From contig MNCI01037820.1 of assembly GCA_015680685.1 (NCBI GenBank), positions 539,252 to 603,251 on the forward strand: a DNA stretch of 64,000 nucleotides, in the 5' to 3' direction. The notes under the pieces are model-generated. The model made no database searches, was not told where the DNA came from, and was given only the letters and a program-made list of their open reading frames with translations. Positions 10,474 through 22,810 of this stretch are shown one piece after another (position 1 is the first letter of the stretch; every line of letters begins with the position of its first letter). A program made the translations under genes and the position numbers. Source of the DNA: Gnetum montanum. Lineage: Eukaryota > Streptophyta > Gnetopsida > Gnetales > Gnetaceae.

Positions 10474-12675
10474 ACAATGTCTCTCACACAAGACAATGAT
10501 AACAAAACATCTAGTAGAGCAATTCATTGGAGAACCAATGAAATTTATTATGAAGAAGAAGTTTGGAGTACTCAATCTTATGTAGGAGTTTCATATGTTC
10601 ATGGACACCCCAATGATACTCAAGGACTCTTGTCATCCAACTCAGCACCTCTAGTGAAGATGGGACATCTCTTAGAATGAGGAGGCCCATAAGGCCTAGG
10701 ACCGTCTCAATGGGTAGCAAGAGTACATCAGGAGATGATTGGGAGACTTACAAAAGTCATGACAAGTCTTCCAATTTCCTCTCTTCCTCTAATCTTTCAA
10801 CATCAGGTTATGACACAGATGACTATTCCTTATGGGGTCGGTGTGGAAATAAAAATTGAACCCACGGGAAAAATCAGGAATGCCAACATGAACAAAGACA
10901 ACATCATCCCAACTTACAAACTCACAACCTACTTAGTGATGATGAACCCTTGCTAGCCACTAAGAGCCTAATGCATATAACAGAGGCCATACAGCTATCT
11001 CGCAAGCATTACAAGGAAATTCATCTACCTAAGCTTGATTTAAACAACTTTCCTAGGTTCTCAGGAGGCTATGATTTAGATCCACAACATCATTTACAAG
11101 CCCTCTATGATGTTTGTGTATGGAACAACATTGAGAATGGATGGTAAAGGCTTAAGCTCTTTCCTATGACACTTGTTGGCCAAGAAAAAGTATGGTACAA
11201 TTCTTTAAAACCAAATTCAATTTGTCATTGGCCTACAATGGTGAAACTCTTCAACGAAAGATATCAAACCTATGCAAGAGTGTCAATCTTGAGGAGACAA
11301 ATCCAAGAGTTGAAACAAGGGCAACATGAATCCTTGGACATGGCCTTAGAAGGATATTCCTCATTGTTAAAAAAATGTCCAGGCCATGGGTTCTCTAAGG
11401 AAAGGCTAATGTGTCACATCAAGGATGGGCTCCACAATGAAACGAGAGAGACCCTAGGCATGTATGCCCCAAGTCAACTATATGAACTACAAACCCACCA
11501 ATTCCAAGAGCTTATTAAGGGAGTAGAAAAAGAAGGAGAAATAGCCAAATGGAAGAATGTTGAAAGATCTCAATAGGACTAAACTATTAAAGTAATGAAG
11601 GTCCATAATCATGAAGAGGAGAAATCAACTCACCTTGAGGAGGTGGAACCACCTCCATCTTTGCCAATACTAAAATCACTAGATGAAATTGAGGCAAAGA
11701 TTAATAAGATGACAGAGTGGGTACATGAAAAATGTAGAGAACATGCAAACATTATTCGAGAGAGAACCATGCAAGATAACATTGATGTCCAAAACAAATA
11801 GAGGATACCAAACCTAGAAACAAGATAGAACACCATTCAACAATCAAAAAGAACGGTTGAAGAAAATAAGGATAGGGGTTCAACTACAAATCATAAATAT
11901 CAATGTGATGTTTACCTGTACGATCACCCCAAAGGCAAATGCCTAATCTTGTCACACTTACATGAGCATTGGGGAAGAGTGTTAAATCCATATTTCATAC
12001 AAAAGTACCATGCTCAACTGTAGTGGCAAAACCCCCAGTCGTGGGGGAGGCCATCACCAAACTAGCCACACCCTTCATATCACCCAAAACCAAGTGCTTA
12101 TTATGTTCAATACCTTGTTTCTCCAACTTGGATCAACATCCTCTACTTCACCTTGTCATTATCACTCTCCCAATTATCATCAACCCATATCCTCTTTTAT
12201 GGGATCACCACATCATGTTCCTTACACTTCTTCTTACTCTCAATATTCTCATCTTTCACCTCCTTCTACATCGCCACCAGTAGTATCGAAAGGTTTTGCA
12301 CCACAGCACCAACCAACAAACATTACTTATGTTGCTACTATCAATAGTAGTGGGAGTCCTCCACAACGTCAGAAGAATCCTTTCTTTAGTCATGGTCGTA
12401 GAAAGAGACAACATGGTTCTAAAACCACTACATTCTCCAACTCAACACAAGTCCAACATTGTGATGCACCTTCCTCTTCAAAGTTAGCACCTCCTATTAC
12501 CTTCTCTAAGCCACCAATTAACACTCTAATAACCATGTGGCCTAATGAACATAACAACGTGGGAAGACATATCGATCCTTGCATACCATCTTATGATCAT
12601 GGGTGCCATAGTGGGTCAAATTCTTATCACATGACCACATCTTATAATCTACCCCACTATGCCTACTTTAATTAA
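10474..12675 (+). pseudogene. gag of A2 (Ty3/gypsy capsid)
   Basis: The start is likely the ATG of MSLTQDNDNKTSSRA at 10474. The frame is broken, and recognisable capsid sequence follows: LDLNNFPRFSGGYDLDPQHH (about 11030), KVWYNSLKPNSICHWPTMVK, LFNERYQTYARVSILRRQIQ and RETLGMYAPSQLYEL (to 11576). This is the Retrotrans_gag pattern also seen in A3, A4 and A5. A knuckle-like CDVYLYDHPKGKC at about 11911-11949 has lost its second Cys. The rest (12010-12675) is rich in Pro, Ser and His, as in other family A gag C-termini. At least three stops or frame changes are present. Confidence 0.8.
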
Positions 12676-14235
12676 GTGTGTGAACCCCAATTTGGGTATA
12701 TTTCTTCCACCACACCAAAAGACACCCAGTGGTTTGGATATGACTAAATTCCAATATTTTCAACATGCATGGATCCAAACTTTCTATTTATTAATCCTAG
12801 TCATGTTCAAAGGTTTAGTCATGGGGGATTTCCCCAATTCTAACAAGCATAATTAGTAAATGTTTTTCCCATTTTTTGATCTTACAATTTTTTGTTTCTC
12901 AATTTTTTATTTTCTAATTCTTCATTTTTCAATTTTTCATTTTATCTTTTTGAGGGTAATCTCATCTATGAATCAAATACTCATGTGACTAGTCAATTGA
13001 GGTGTTGTTCTATGCTATTGAGTCACAAGTGACTAATTATTTGGATAATAAGCCCAAAACATCCACCCATCCATTCTATTAATAGGAGGTTCTACTCTAG
13101 GTACAATGATATTCTTGTTATCATTAAAACTTAAAGTAACTTTGTACTCATTATGCCTAAAGCGAAGAGTAATGGACTAAGAGAGAATTGTAAGGGTGTG
13201 ACATCAAGAAGACTTGTGGATTCTCTTTGGTGACATCTGTATGTGCTATCATGCAGCTTGGTTGTACTAAGATCCTTGTAGATCTAAAGAAAAATGGAAG
13301 TAAGAGTTATGACAAAGGCACTTAATAAAGGAACTTAATGCTATTCTGGGGGGGTTCCACTAGAAATACATGCATCCATGCCTAAAGGTTGGTGGCTTCT
13401 CTGGATCACCTTTGGAAAAGAAAAAGTGCAAAAAGAGGTTAGAAGAAGAAAAAGAAAAGAAAGAAGTTGAAAAGAAAAGCTCAAGAAAAACATGCCGCAG
13501 ACAAATTTGAATCACTCATCCCTTGGGAAAAATTCCAAGTGATCATACACCTTGTTGTTATGATGATCTTATGGTTATCTATCATCGAGATGAAACAATG
13601 CAATGTCATTTATTAGAGGCATAGACCTGGTTTTGATCTTGGAGTGAATGACTAATTATACGTTAATCACACACAACACTTAGGATTCATTGTGCCCAGG
13701 GTAAGCTACCTCACATCCCGATCTCTATAATTCCTTCTATAATTTGTCTCATCTCACCATCCAAGTACTTCTAACTTGTGTCTTGCATGGCATAGAATTC
13801 ATACCTCATCATAGTGGTATTTAACATGTGTATGTTCTGTTGCATAGGTGTAGATTGCATTTAATCCTTCTAGTGCCTACGAACATTTTAAGGCATGGTT
13901 ATGCAAGAGCATGATAGTTTGGAACCTGCTTTGGGGAGGATCCACATGCATGACTTTTGTAATTTGTACTTGTTGCACACAACCACATCATTTTATACCC
14001 TCTGAGTATTACATTATTGAATATATTCTTTCCTTTGTCATTATTTCAACCAAACATTCCTTAGAACCACTACATGTCCTTTTTTCTCACCCTTTTCAAA
14101 GAACTTCATTATGTAACTCCACTTCATTACACTTTTGGTGCCTTAATTTCCACTTAACATTATCCCAGACCTTGAAAATCTACCTCAAATCCTTCATTTA
14201 TTGTCGTAAAAACACACAAAAACATCAATTTTACT
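12676..14235 (+). mobile_element. A2 3' non-coding region
   Basis: It begins near a TTAGTCATGGGGG motif (about 12815), the signature that opens the 3' region in A3 and A5. It has short matches to A5, for example AAGGGTGTGACATCAA near 13190 and CTTTGGGGAGGATCCAC near 13932. No gene was recognised. The protease, RT and integrase expected between gag and this region are absent. Confidence 0.6.
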
Positions 14236-14569
14236 AGGTACCCTATTTTGGATAGGACACGATATCAGGTACTCGGAATCAGGTTTGACGAGATATCAAG
14301 TACCCGGTATTGGGTCTGACATGATATCGGGTATGCACTATCGCGTATGCGATATCACGTCTATAAAAACTATATATATGGGGCCCCCATGCACTCAGAA
14401 GTCATTTTCAACAGTTGACACAGGGGGAGTTGTTCAAATTTTCTTCCATGATTTTTAGTGCTTTAAGAGTTTAACATTCAACTGTCAATATTTTGCTCAT
14501 TAATGCTCCGATTTCTTTTCCAGTCAAACCTAATTAAACCTGGAGTGTTTAACTTAGTCATGGGGGAGG
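14236..14569 (+). mobile_element. LTR-like promoter segment with GATATC modules (X2 5' flank)
   Basis: A run of GATATC-centred repeats (GGGTATGCACTATCGCGTATGCGATATC near 14330-14356) leads to TATAAAA at 14362. It resembles family A U3 sequence, but the part after the TATA box does not match any family A LTR. It is interrupted at 14569 by A3. Left and right boundaries are unclear. It is probably the promoter end of the element carrying the X-type ORF at 23142. Confidence 0.45.
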
Positions 14570-15373
14570 TGATGAGTGGCGAGTTACCCCTACACTCAAC
14601 CATACGAATACAAGCATGACACGCGCGATCCAGTCAAACTCCACAGACTAAGTACCTACACACCTCATGGAACACTTAAGGTTAATTATTCATTATCTTC
14701 CCAAACTTACTTGTATTTATTACGGTGTATGGTTAAGTAAGTCCAAGGTATATGATTTTTATGTCTTTTCGATTTTATCTCCTATGATGATAAGGTAAAG
14801 GGTTGAAGAGATTAATTAACCAACTCTAACTAACTAACTAAGTCTTAATTAACCTAGCGTCAGCATCCATTCCCACTTACCGTTCCCACCCTGAACCAAT
14901 GCAACCTTGGTTACCAAATTCTAGTCGTTGTTGGGATCACCAAGCATAACGCACGTGCTCGAAGCAGTCGTACTAAGGCACTTAACTAAGAGAGAAGGGT
15001 TGAGAGAGATTTAATAACTAATAAAGCATTTAAATGGTAAACAATAAATAAAAGTCCTATTTAACCTATTCCATGCACTACAAGGTTTATCCAAGAAGTT
15101 CTTCTTTATTACTGTATACAAACATGTGTTCACATACAATATTTTCTCAAATAAAGATCTGTTCAATTTGGAGCTCCTACTGCGGGCACATGGAAAATAT
15201 TCTATCTCTGGAGGGATCAAACTACCAAAGTTTCACTACGATCTAGGCCTAGATGGAAAAACAAGGGAGAACCACCTCTTATTTATAGACTTGGCGGCGC
15301 ACCACGATATCGCATATGCGATATCATGGGGGATGACGTGATATCGCGGCCCATGCGATATCGCATCCCATCA
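14570..15373 (-). mobile_element. 3' LTR of A3
   Basis: 804 bp with TG...CA ends. On the sense strand it starts TGATGGGATGCGATATCGC. The U3 holds several GATATC palindromes (GCGATATCGC, CATATGCGATATC) before a TATA box at about 15275-15282 on the minus strand. The matching PPT follows at 15374. Confidence 0.9.
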
Positions 15374-15387
15374 TACCCCCATGACTG
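15374..15387 (-). other. Polypurine tract of A3
   Basis: On the sense strand this reads CAGTCATGGGGGTA directly before the LTR, identical to the A5 tract at 42280-42293. Confidence 0.75.
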
Positions 15388-17111
15388 AATAAAAACTCTT
15401 CCTCGAGTTCCTTACAAAATATTGGGAAGGTATGGGATTATTGACTCAAAATGGAACTAATGGGATGACATGTGAATGGATCATCATTACAAGACAAGAC
15501 AACACTAGTGTTCATGACAACAAGAGTGAACACCTTATTACATTTAACATCAGGCCTCATTTGGCAGCTAAGAAAGAGAGAGAAAGAAGTTTTGCTACTG
15601 CCAATGCCAAGATTTCCTTTCGTTGTCCATCCATAATCATGCTATCCATCTCGTTCTTTGCATATTTGCTTCAGCACCGCTCCATTCCATGTGTTCCTTC
15701 CAGATCCAATCCATTGTTGTATGATCGCCATCTGCACACACAACACAATCTTTATATTAGCAAGGGTAAATGAATTTCAATCCAGTTGATACCTTGCTGT
15801 AGTGAAAGGTCCGTTGGCTAGGTTGTGGTATGGCTGATTGCGGATCTAGAGATATAATATTGGTGACTACCAAAGGTGTAGGGGTTAGGAGAAAATCAAA
15901 AAAATTGAAAAAATTGGACCTCGTACCCCCATGACTAATCGCGAACCTCCGGTAGCGATAGAATGGAGAAAGAAAAGGAATAAGAAAGATGGAGAAAAAG
16001 AGACAACTAAAACATCGATGAAATGGATGTCAAGATGGAAATGAGACAACTAAAACAAATAAAGTTGATTGCACAAATGTTTAAGGGAAAGAATTTAACT
16101 AATGCACCAAATAGAAATGTTAGTGGGTCCTCCCCAAAGTAAGCTCATGCCCTTAATGCCTTGACAAACCCATATTCAAAGAGTCTGTAGGCTCTGAGAA
16201 TGTCATTCGGAACAAGAGTTAAAGTCTTAACCACAAGAATTTACCAAAAATAAAATAATGCATCAACCAAAATATACACTAATGATACAACCGGCAATGA
16301 CGTGAACAATGGAGAGTAGGATGGAAAGAAGAGAATGGAATGGAATTCCAAGAACAAGGTGGTGTACAGCCCCTTGTGTGTTTCATGATTAATGTGAATT
16401 AATAGATCACATTCCAAGTCCAGCCTCAAACAAACCACTTCCAGTGACTACGCATTAATGCATTCGGCCAATCCAGCCCCTTGAAGTAACAAGAATGCCT
16501 TTCCCAAAGAGCCACCACCATTCCGACGAAACGAGGAGAGAATGGGAAGCGAGAAGGGCCTTAGTTAGAGGGAACATGTTTATTTTATTTCCATAACTAG
16601 TGCTTGTAGCCCAAGGAATTATTTTGTCTAAGGGGTGTGCTTTGAATTCTCACCTTTTTTTATGTGTTTATGCGTGAAAACCACACCATGCAAATACTTT
16701 GTTATTTTTATTTGCTTAGCTTCTCGATGATTGGGTAACAGCAAAATGGTAAGAAAAGTTAAGAAGAAAACATCCAAGCAGCCAAGAGAATTGCCAACAC
16801 AAATGCATCAAGTTCTCTCGAAGTCACACCCTTCTCAATCCTTGAGTTCTTCCTTAGTTTGAGAAATGCCCAGTCATTGATTCATTAATAGTTCTTATTT
16901 AGAAGGGATTGTACATTTTCAAGCTGAGAGAGACCATAGAAACTTGTGGATGAATGGATGAAGTGAACTCATTTCCTACCATATCAAAAGAAACATACCT
17001 TAGTATCAACATCGTGACTTAAAGGTAAAAACGAAACATTAGCAACCAGTAGAAAACAGTTCATACCATCATGAAGAACACGTATTAGGTGACAAACTTA
17101 CAGGGTGGATA

Positions 17112-17145
<34 letters not shown>

Positions 17146-17460
17146 AAAGTATAACAATGATGTAAAACAAAAATAAGAAAATTTAAAGAAATTTGTAAAA
17201 CAAAAATGTGTAAAACAAAGATGGGTAAAATAAAAACATGTAAAACAAAAATGTGCAAAATAAAAACGTGTAAAACAAAATGTGTAAAAAAAAAACTTAA
17301 AAAGAACTGAGGGCCCCAAATGATTAGCATAGGTGGCCATCTCCCCCATGACTGAATGAAAAGGGAGAGATCCAAAATAATGAACGCCTATTTGAATTTC
17401 TTAGAAGTGTCCAACTTTTCCCAATTGATGTTCTTAGATTAAGGGGTGGAAGTCAGCAAT
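15388..17460 (-). mobile_element. A3 3' non-coding region with three PPT-like motifs
   Basis: About 2 kb between protease and LTR are homologous to A5 40400-42280 and A6 51250-52600 (for example the AAGGGGTGTGCTTTGAATT block near 16632). CCCCCATGACT motifs occur at about 15927 and 17342 as well as at the LTR. A (CA)14 microsatellite is at 17112-17138 and an AAACAAAAATGTGTAA-type low-complexity tract at 17165-17290. No gene was found. Confidence 0.7.
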
Positions 17461-17578
17461 GCTCATATTCCAATGTATCTATGCCTTTGTTGTTGGCATG
17501 GGTTGTTTCCTCAGTTCATTCCATGCATATTTGTCAATTCCTCTTTCGAGTAGCTATCAACCACGAGGTGTCTACTAC

Positions 17579-18202
17579 TTATTGTGTGGTTGCTACATAC
17601 AAGCATCTTTGTCTCACAGTTTCAAGGGCACACCTACTGCATGGAGGAGATGTTGTGCATTCCTTCATGTCATCACCCAATGAGTCACTATATGTGATGC
17701 ATGGAACTTTCTTCTTCTTGATCTTTCCATAAATATTTACCTTAGATATTTCCAAGGAAGGATCGTTGATCCCTAGGCATGCATCTACTGTACTCAACCA
17801 TGCCCTTCCCATTATAATTGGGAAGTCTCCTTTGTTGTTGTTCACTTCAATCACCAGGAAGTCAGCTGGGTAGGACCAACCACACATAGTGGTAATGATG
17901 TCCTCCATCAATCCCAAGGGAATGGTGATGGACTGGTCAACCAGCTCTAGTTGAATGTTGCTCTTCTTAAGTTGGGGTAGGTTCCAAGCTTGATACATTT
18001 CTTGTGAAATTAGGTTTACTCCGAAACCTGAGTCAAGAAGAGCCCTATGTGGTTCATTCCTGATGACTTGGAGATAAATTAAAGGACTCCCAGGGTTAGA
18101 TAATTTCATGGGAAGGTGGCCTACCTTGATCCAGTCGGTTACAGTATGTGTTAACATAACCGTCTGCATTGAGCTCTGATTTTGGTTTGAAGGGAGCTCC
18201 AA
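17579..18202 (-). pseudogene. Aspartic protease region of A3
   Basis: An open frame of 207 codons. Residues about 50-65 read RALLDSGFGVNLIS, the retropepsin active-site loop (Asp-Ser-Gly) with the following hydrophobic stretch. Residues 130-145 read DFPIIMGRAWLSTVDA, matching the conserved ILGRPFL-type motif of plant Ty3/gypsy proteases. It would process the gag polyprotein. Downstream RT sequence is absent. The last 40 residues change character, so the deletion junction lies near 17600-17700. Equivalent protease segments are at 37540-37910 (A5) and 55752-56329 (A6). Confidence 0.8.
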
Positions 18203-18695
18203 AGCCTTATATTTTGGAGGAGTGCTTACAGACTTAACCGCTTGTTATTGTGAGAGCTTGTCTGGGATTTTGGTTCTGAAGAAAGGTCTTCTCTTTTTAT
18301 AGTTGTTAGAACCAGCAATGGTTTGGATGTTTATGGCTCTCATAATGTTGTGTTTATGTGGTTGAGTGGGGAGTTCCCCTTGCATTGTTGGAGCAGGAGG
18401 TGTTATGGGAACTACTAGTGGAAGAGGTGCAGATGGATTAGGAGGATGGTATGGGTATGGAGCATCTCCTGGAGGAGAAGGAGTCCTTCTAAAGTACTCC
18501 TGAACTTGGTAGTGATGTTGGGGAGTTGTGTGACCCATGGAGTCACTTAGAGAAATCGGCTACTACACGTAGTAACCATATGGATCGAGCTGCTGGTAAG
18601 GGTACTATTGTTTCAATGGTGGCATCCCCCATGACTATGGGTGTTGCCACTACTGATGTTATCCGATGGGTTGTGGTGGAGTTTCACTTGGAGAG

Positions 18696-19897
18696 TGTAC
18701 CGCCTTAAATCGTCGGTCTCCGGCTAGAAGGGAAAACAAAGGCCGTGGGATCGCGGGACGCGTACAGAAGACCATGCCTTCGCCTGAGGGTGAGCTGGAA
18801 TGTAGCAAAGGTAGAGTACCTTGGGTGGTCCGCACGCGGATCAGACAAGGATTTCCCTGTGTGTACGCAAAGTGCTAATATGCTGGGTTATGTGTAAACG
18901 GTGTGCAGGCGTAAACAACGAAAACAGCGTAAAATGTAAATGGATGCAAACGAAGCGTGAACGTAAATAGACGTAAATGATGCGTGGGCCAAATGGATGT
19001 AAAATTGTAAAAGAACTTGCAGAAAATGTAAACAATACAGAGTCAAAGTACAGTGCACCAGTCTAACGCAGTCGTGAGGGGACACAAACCTGACGAAAAG
19101 CCCCGGCATATGCAGGAATGACTCAACCGGTTCGCAAGGCAAGCGGAGCGTAGAGACTGTGCGTGCAGCGTACAGGGCGTAAGAGGGTTTCAGCTCTTGT
19201 GCACAGTGTAAATGTTCTCTGGTATGCTTCAGGATTTTTCCAACTGTTAGGATGAAGTGGAAAAATGGGGGTTTTATACAGGTTGTTACGCTAAACTCGG
19301 GATGGGAGACACGTGGCGCGTTGACCAGGTGCATACACTTTACAAATATACAAAATGTTACAACTGCTGGGCGTATACGCTGAAAATGCTGGGCGTGAAC
19401 TGGGTGGAGATGCTGAGCACTAGGCGTATACATTGGGCGTATACGCTGGTGACTGTTGGACGTACACGCCGGGTGTATACGCTGATGGATGTTGGGCGTA
19501 CACGCCAGGCGTATACGCTAATGGATGCTAGGCGTACATGTCGGGCGTATACGCCGAAGGATGTCCACTTGCTTCAATCCTTGCTCTTTGGTGTTATCTT
19601 CATGCTGCCATTGGAGATCTTGTCGTTGAGCGTGTGCATCTGCAGTACCTGGGTGTGTACGCCAGAGAGCCGGGCATGTACGCTGTAGTGCCAGGCGTAT
19701 ACGCTGGACGTATACGTTGGAATGTTGGGCATATATGCTGTATGTGTGATCTTGGCGTATACGCCGGAGTGTATATGCTGGCACCATGTACTTAGCAAAA
19801 ACTAAGTATTACGATCATGCAGTCGGCGTCGTTCGTGAGTTCCAGGGTCCTGTTTGGTGTTGGACAAGTACTAAGCTTCGAATTTTGTGGTGTTTCA
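18696..19897 (-). mobile_element. Solo LTR of the Tat-like family (T2)
   Basis: A 1,202-bp GC-richer block lies inside the A3 gag, with TG...CA ends. Flanks are GAGAG (18691-18695) and GATAG (19898-19902). Uninterrupted copies (A4, A5) read GATAA here, so these are a 5-bp TSD. On the minus strand it starts TGAAACACC and ends GCGGTACA, like the T1 LTR. A TATA box (TATAAAA) is on the minus strand at 19272-19278. No internal region remains, so it arose by LTR-LTR recombination. Open frames over it translate repeats only. Confidence 0.85.
19370..19780 (-). repeat. GCGTATACGC palindrome array in the T2 U3
   Basis: At least eight GCGTATACGC-like 10-bp palindromes occur, several perfect and others such as GCGTACACGCC one change away. 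Spacing is about 16-36 bp, with linkers like TGATGGATGTTGG. They lie upstream of the TATA box of the solo LTR, as the TTACGC/GCGTAA modules do in T1. Confidence 0.8.
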
Positions 19898-22029
19898 GAT
19901 AGTACGTCAACGGTTGGTGGAACTGTCTTAGGTTACCTTGAGGATAAGGTAACCTTCGAGGTGTCTACCGTCTATTGAGTGTCGGGTTGAGTGCATATAC
20001 CTCAGACTCTTGTAGATGTGAGATGATTAGACAACATCCCTTAGGATGGTCATATTGGCAGATCTCACATCCACTGTCATTATCTGTGTCCAAATCCACG
20101 ACCTCATCGGAGATAGTTACTTTCCCCCTACCCTTGTCATGTGCAGGGCCTAAGTCTCTTCGCTTTTTCTTGTCCTTGTCACTACTTCGCTCCTCCTTAG
20201 ACTCCTCTACAATCTTTAGGATAGTTTCAATTTCACTGTCTAAGGAGCTCCATACTTCATCTACCTTAGCCGATACTTCTATTGTTAGCTTCAGAAGTGA
20301 CAAGGCTTTTCTGTTCACCAACTCTTCGAGTGGTGACTCATCCTCTTCATCGCAGAATCTCAGTCCCTTCTTTTAAAGGGAGGGATCACGGTTATATTAT
20401 TATGCACTTTTCCTTTTTCATAGCTCCCCTTCTTCTTTGGCTACTTATTCCAAAAATCTATGAATTTCATGGGATCTAAGTTTTGATAGTCTCCCTTGGG
20501 CATAATTCCCAAGGGTTCTCCTAGTTTCATAACTTATCCCATCTACGACATGGCATAGTTGATCCCGCTATGTGTAACCATGGCCCGGGCAACAATGTAA
20601 CAATGCATAATAGCGGCCCATGGCAACATCCAAGGGTTCATAAGTACCTTTCTTCCATCCTTGGATCTGATTATGCAAATTAGACACTTTGGAGTACGTT
20701 TGATATTTATTATTGAAGAGTTCTAACATTGTACTCCACCTCCTGATGGTTTCCGGTTCTAAGGACTGGTACCAACTGTCTCCTTACTTGATCAGTGTCC
20801 TGGGAAATAACTTTAGTTTTTGCCACTCATTTTCTATGTTTTGCAAGGCTTAGGCATCATGAAATGCCTATAAATGATTTTTCAGATCTGTGATATATCC
20901 CCCTTCAAATCATGGAATATTGTTCATGTCTAAGGGCTTGATCCGACTGTTCTTTTGATGCCTTGTTGGGATTCTTACAGCCTCCGTTATATCTAGCATG
21001 CTTTGGGTGGAAAGTAGGGGTTCATCATGATCATCTCTTTCATGATGTCTATGATGTCTACGTTGTTCCCTACTTTCCCTTCATTCATGCTTTGATTCTC
21101 TTGATTGCCCTCATCCTCTCTCTCGACTCTCTCATCGAGGTCTCTCATTTCTCTTACCCTTATCCTCTCCATTATGCTCTTGATGATTGTGCCCTGATGT
21201 GGAAGGAGAGGGTGAATGATGTGATTAAGGTAAAGAGGAAGGAGAACCATCACCATGATGATGTTTCTTACCTTCTCTTTTGTGGCTTCGGCCCTAATCG
21301 TGATGACGATCTGAGTGCCCTTCCTTGTCATGTGTTGTTGTTCCTTCAATGAATAGCTGGTGTTCATAGGGATTAGAACCAGGGTTATGTATCGTGGAGT
21401 GTAGGTTCTGATACCCCACCTCCTCACTTTCATTAGGAGGGTGAACATATTTTGATAGAGAACCCATTATAAGTGGTTCACCATCCCTAATTTCACTTAG
21501 GACGTGCAGGACCTCTTTGCCCTTCAACAGTGTATGTTGGCTCTCTGGCTTTGAGTCCCTTGGACATTGTGTGGTTGTGGGATGGTAATCCCTCATGTCA
21601 AAATCTGCCACAACGTATTCAGCATATAATTCTATCATGCTTATCTATGCCAAAGCATGGAGGAGCATGTTGTGGACTGCATGATCTGGAGGTAACACTA
21701 TGTTACCTTGCAAGTCTCTCCAGCGCATCTATTCATCCTGATGGAAGATAAAAGTAAAATTGGATATATACTCATCCTCGATAAGTATATACCACCCTAT
21801 ATTGTTGAGTAACTAGCTGATTTTGGTTATGTGTTTTAGACTGCTGACTGTTTATAGTATGATCCCTAGGTGGTGTAATGCTCTTGTGAGAAGAAGAAGA
21901 AGACATGGTGTCTTATCGGTGCACTATTTAATCATTATATAAATTTTTGTTTAATTAACCCTAAGGTTCATTTAAGCTCCCAATGATGTGGATAATTTCC
22001 TATTTTCTACTTAGTGCACAAACACTTAG

Positions 22030-22047
22030 TCCCCAGCAACGGCGCCA
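22030..22047 (-). other. Primer-binding site of A3, tRNA-Asp
   Basis: On the minus strand TGGCGCCGTTGCTGGGGA, 17 of 18 identical to the plant tRNA-Asp 3' end complement. It starts two bases from the LTR. This is the best-preserved PBS in the window and fixes element orientation and LTR boundary. Confidence 0.92.
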
Positions 22048-22048
22048 A

Positions 22049-22810
22049 TGATGAGTGGCGAGGTGCCCCTACACTCAACCATATGAATACAAGCATAACA
22101 CGCGTGATCTGATCGAACTCCACAAACTAAGTGCCTACATGCCTCATGAAACACTTAAGGTTAGTTATTCGTTGTCTTCCCAGACTTACTTGTATTTGTC
22201 ATGGTGTATGGTTAAGTAAGTCTAACGTATATGATTTTTATGTCTTTTCGGTTTTATCTCCTATGCTGATAAGGTAAAGGGTTCAAGAGATTAATTAGCT
22301 AACTCTAACTAACTAACTAAGTCTTAATTAACCTAGCATAAGCATCTGTTCCCACTTACTGTTCACACCCTGAACCAATGCAACCTTGGTTACCAAACGC
22401 TAGTCGTTGCTGGGATCACCAAGCGTAACGCACACGCTCGAAGCAGTCGTACTGAGGCACTTAATTAGGAGAGAAGGGTTGAGAGAGATTTAATAACTAA
22501 TAAAGCATTTAAATAGTAAACAATAAATAACAATAAATAAAATTCCTATTTAGCCTATTCCATGCACTATAAGGTTTATCCAAGAAGTTCGTCTTTATTG
22601 CCATACACAAACATGTGTTCACGTACAATATTTTCTCGAATAAAGATCTATTCACTTTGGAGCTCCTACTTTGGGCACATGGAAAATATTCTATCTCTGG
22701 AGGGATCAAACTACTAGAGTTTCACTATAGTCTAGGCCTAGATGGAAAAACAAGGGAGAGCCACCTCTTATTTATAGACTTGGTGGCACATGCGATATCA
22801 TGTCCCATCA
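22049..22810 (-). mobile_element. 5' LTR of A3
   Basis: 762 bp, homologous to 14570-15373 throughout. It has lost about 50 bp of the U3 palindrome block: only one CATGCGATATCATG module remains, where the partner LTR has several. Confidence 0.9.

Larger units (their letters stand above)
18245..21906 (-). pseudogene. gag of A3, split by a solo LTR
   Basis: It starts at the ATG at 21906 (MSSSSSHKSITPPRDH). Capsid sequence follows, with stops and frame changes: FEGGY, NIENEWQKLKLFPRTL, ELFNNKYQTYSKVSNL and ETRRTLGNYAQGRL (about 21000-20500). Then comes a charged segment with zinc knuckle CEICQYDHPKGCC (about 20070-20030) and a Pro/His/Gln-rich tail (18245-18690). The T2 solo LTR at 18696-19897 separates the last part. 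Rejoined across that insertion, the order agrees with A4 and A5. The knuckle spacing is C-X2-C-X3-H-X4-C, one residue shorter than usual. Confidence 0.8.
14570..22810 (-). mobile_element. Complete-ended family A element A3 (gag-protease only)
   Basis: An 8,241-bp insertion in minus orientation has a left LTR (14570-15373), a right LTR (22049-22810) and identical 5-bp TSDs GGAGG (14565-14569 and 22811-22815). Within it are PBS, gag, a protease and a long 3' region. RT, RNase H and integrase are missing: the protease at 17579 is followed within about 200 bp by the 3' region. It therefore depended on proteins supplied in trans, or was deleted after insertion. A solo LTR (18696-19897) sits inside its gag. 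Roughly one position in ten differs between the first 240 bp of its two LTRs by eye, mostly transitions. Confidence 0.9.

Noticed and set aside
17085-17375. Minus-strand Phe/Val-rich ORF
   Set aside because: Low-complexity AAACAAAAATGTG repeat plus (CA)n in the A3 3' region.
19257-19798. Overlapping ORFs on both strands (for example YTLMDVGRTR repeats)
   Set aside because: Products of the GCGTATACGC palindrome array in a solo LTR.
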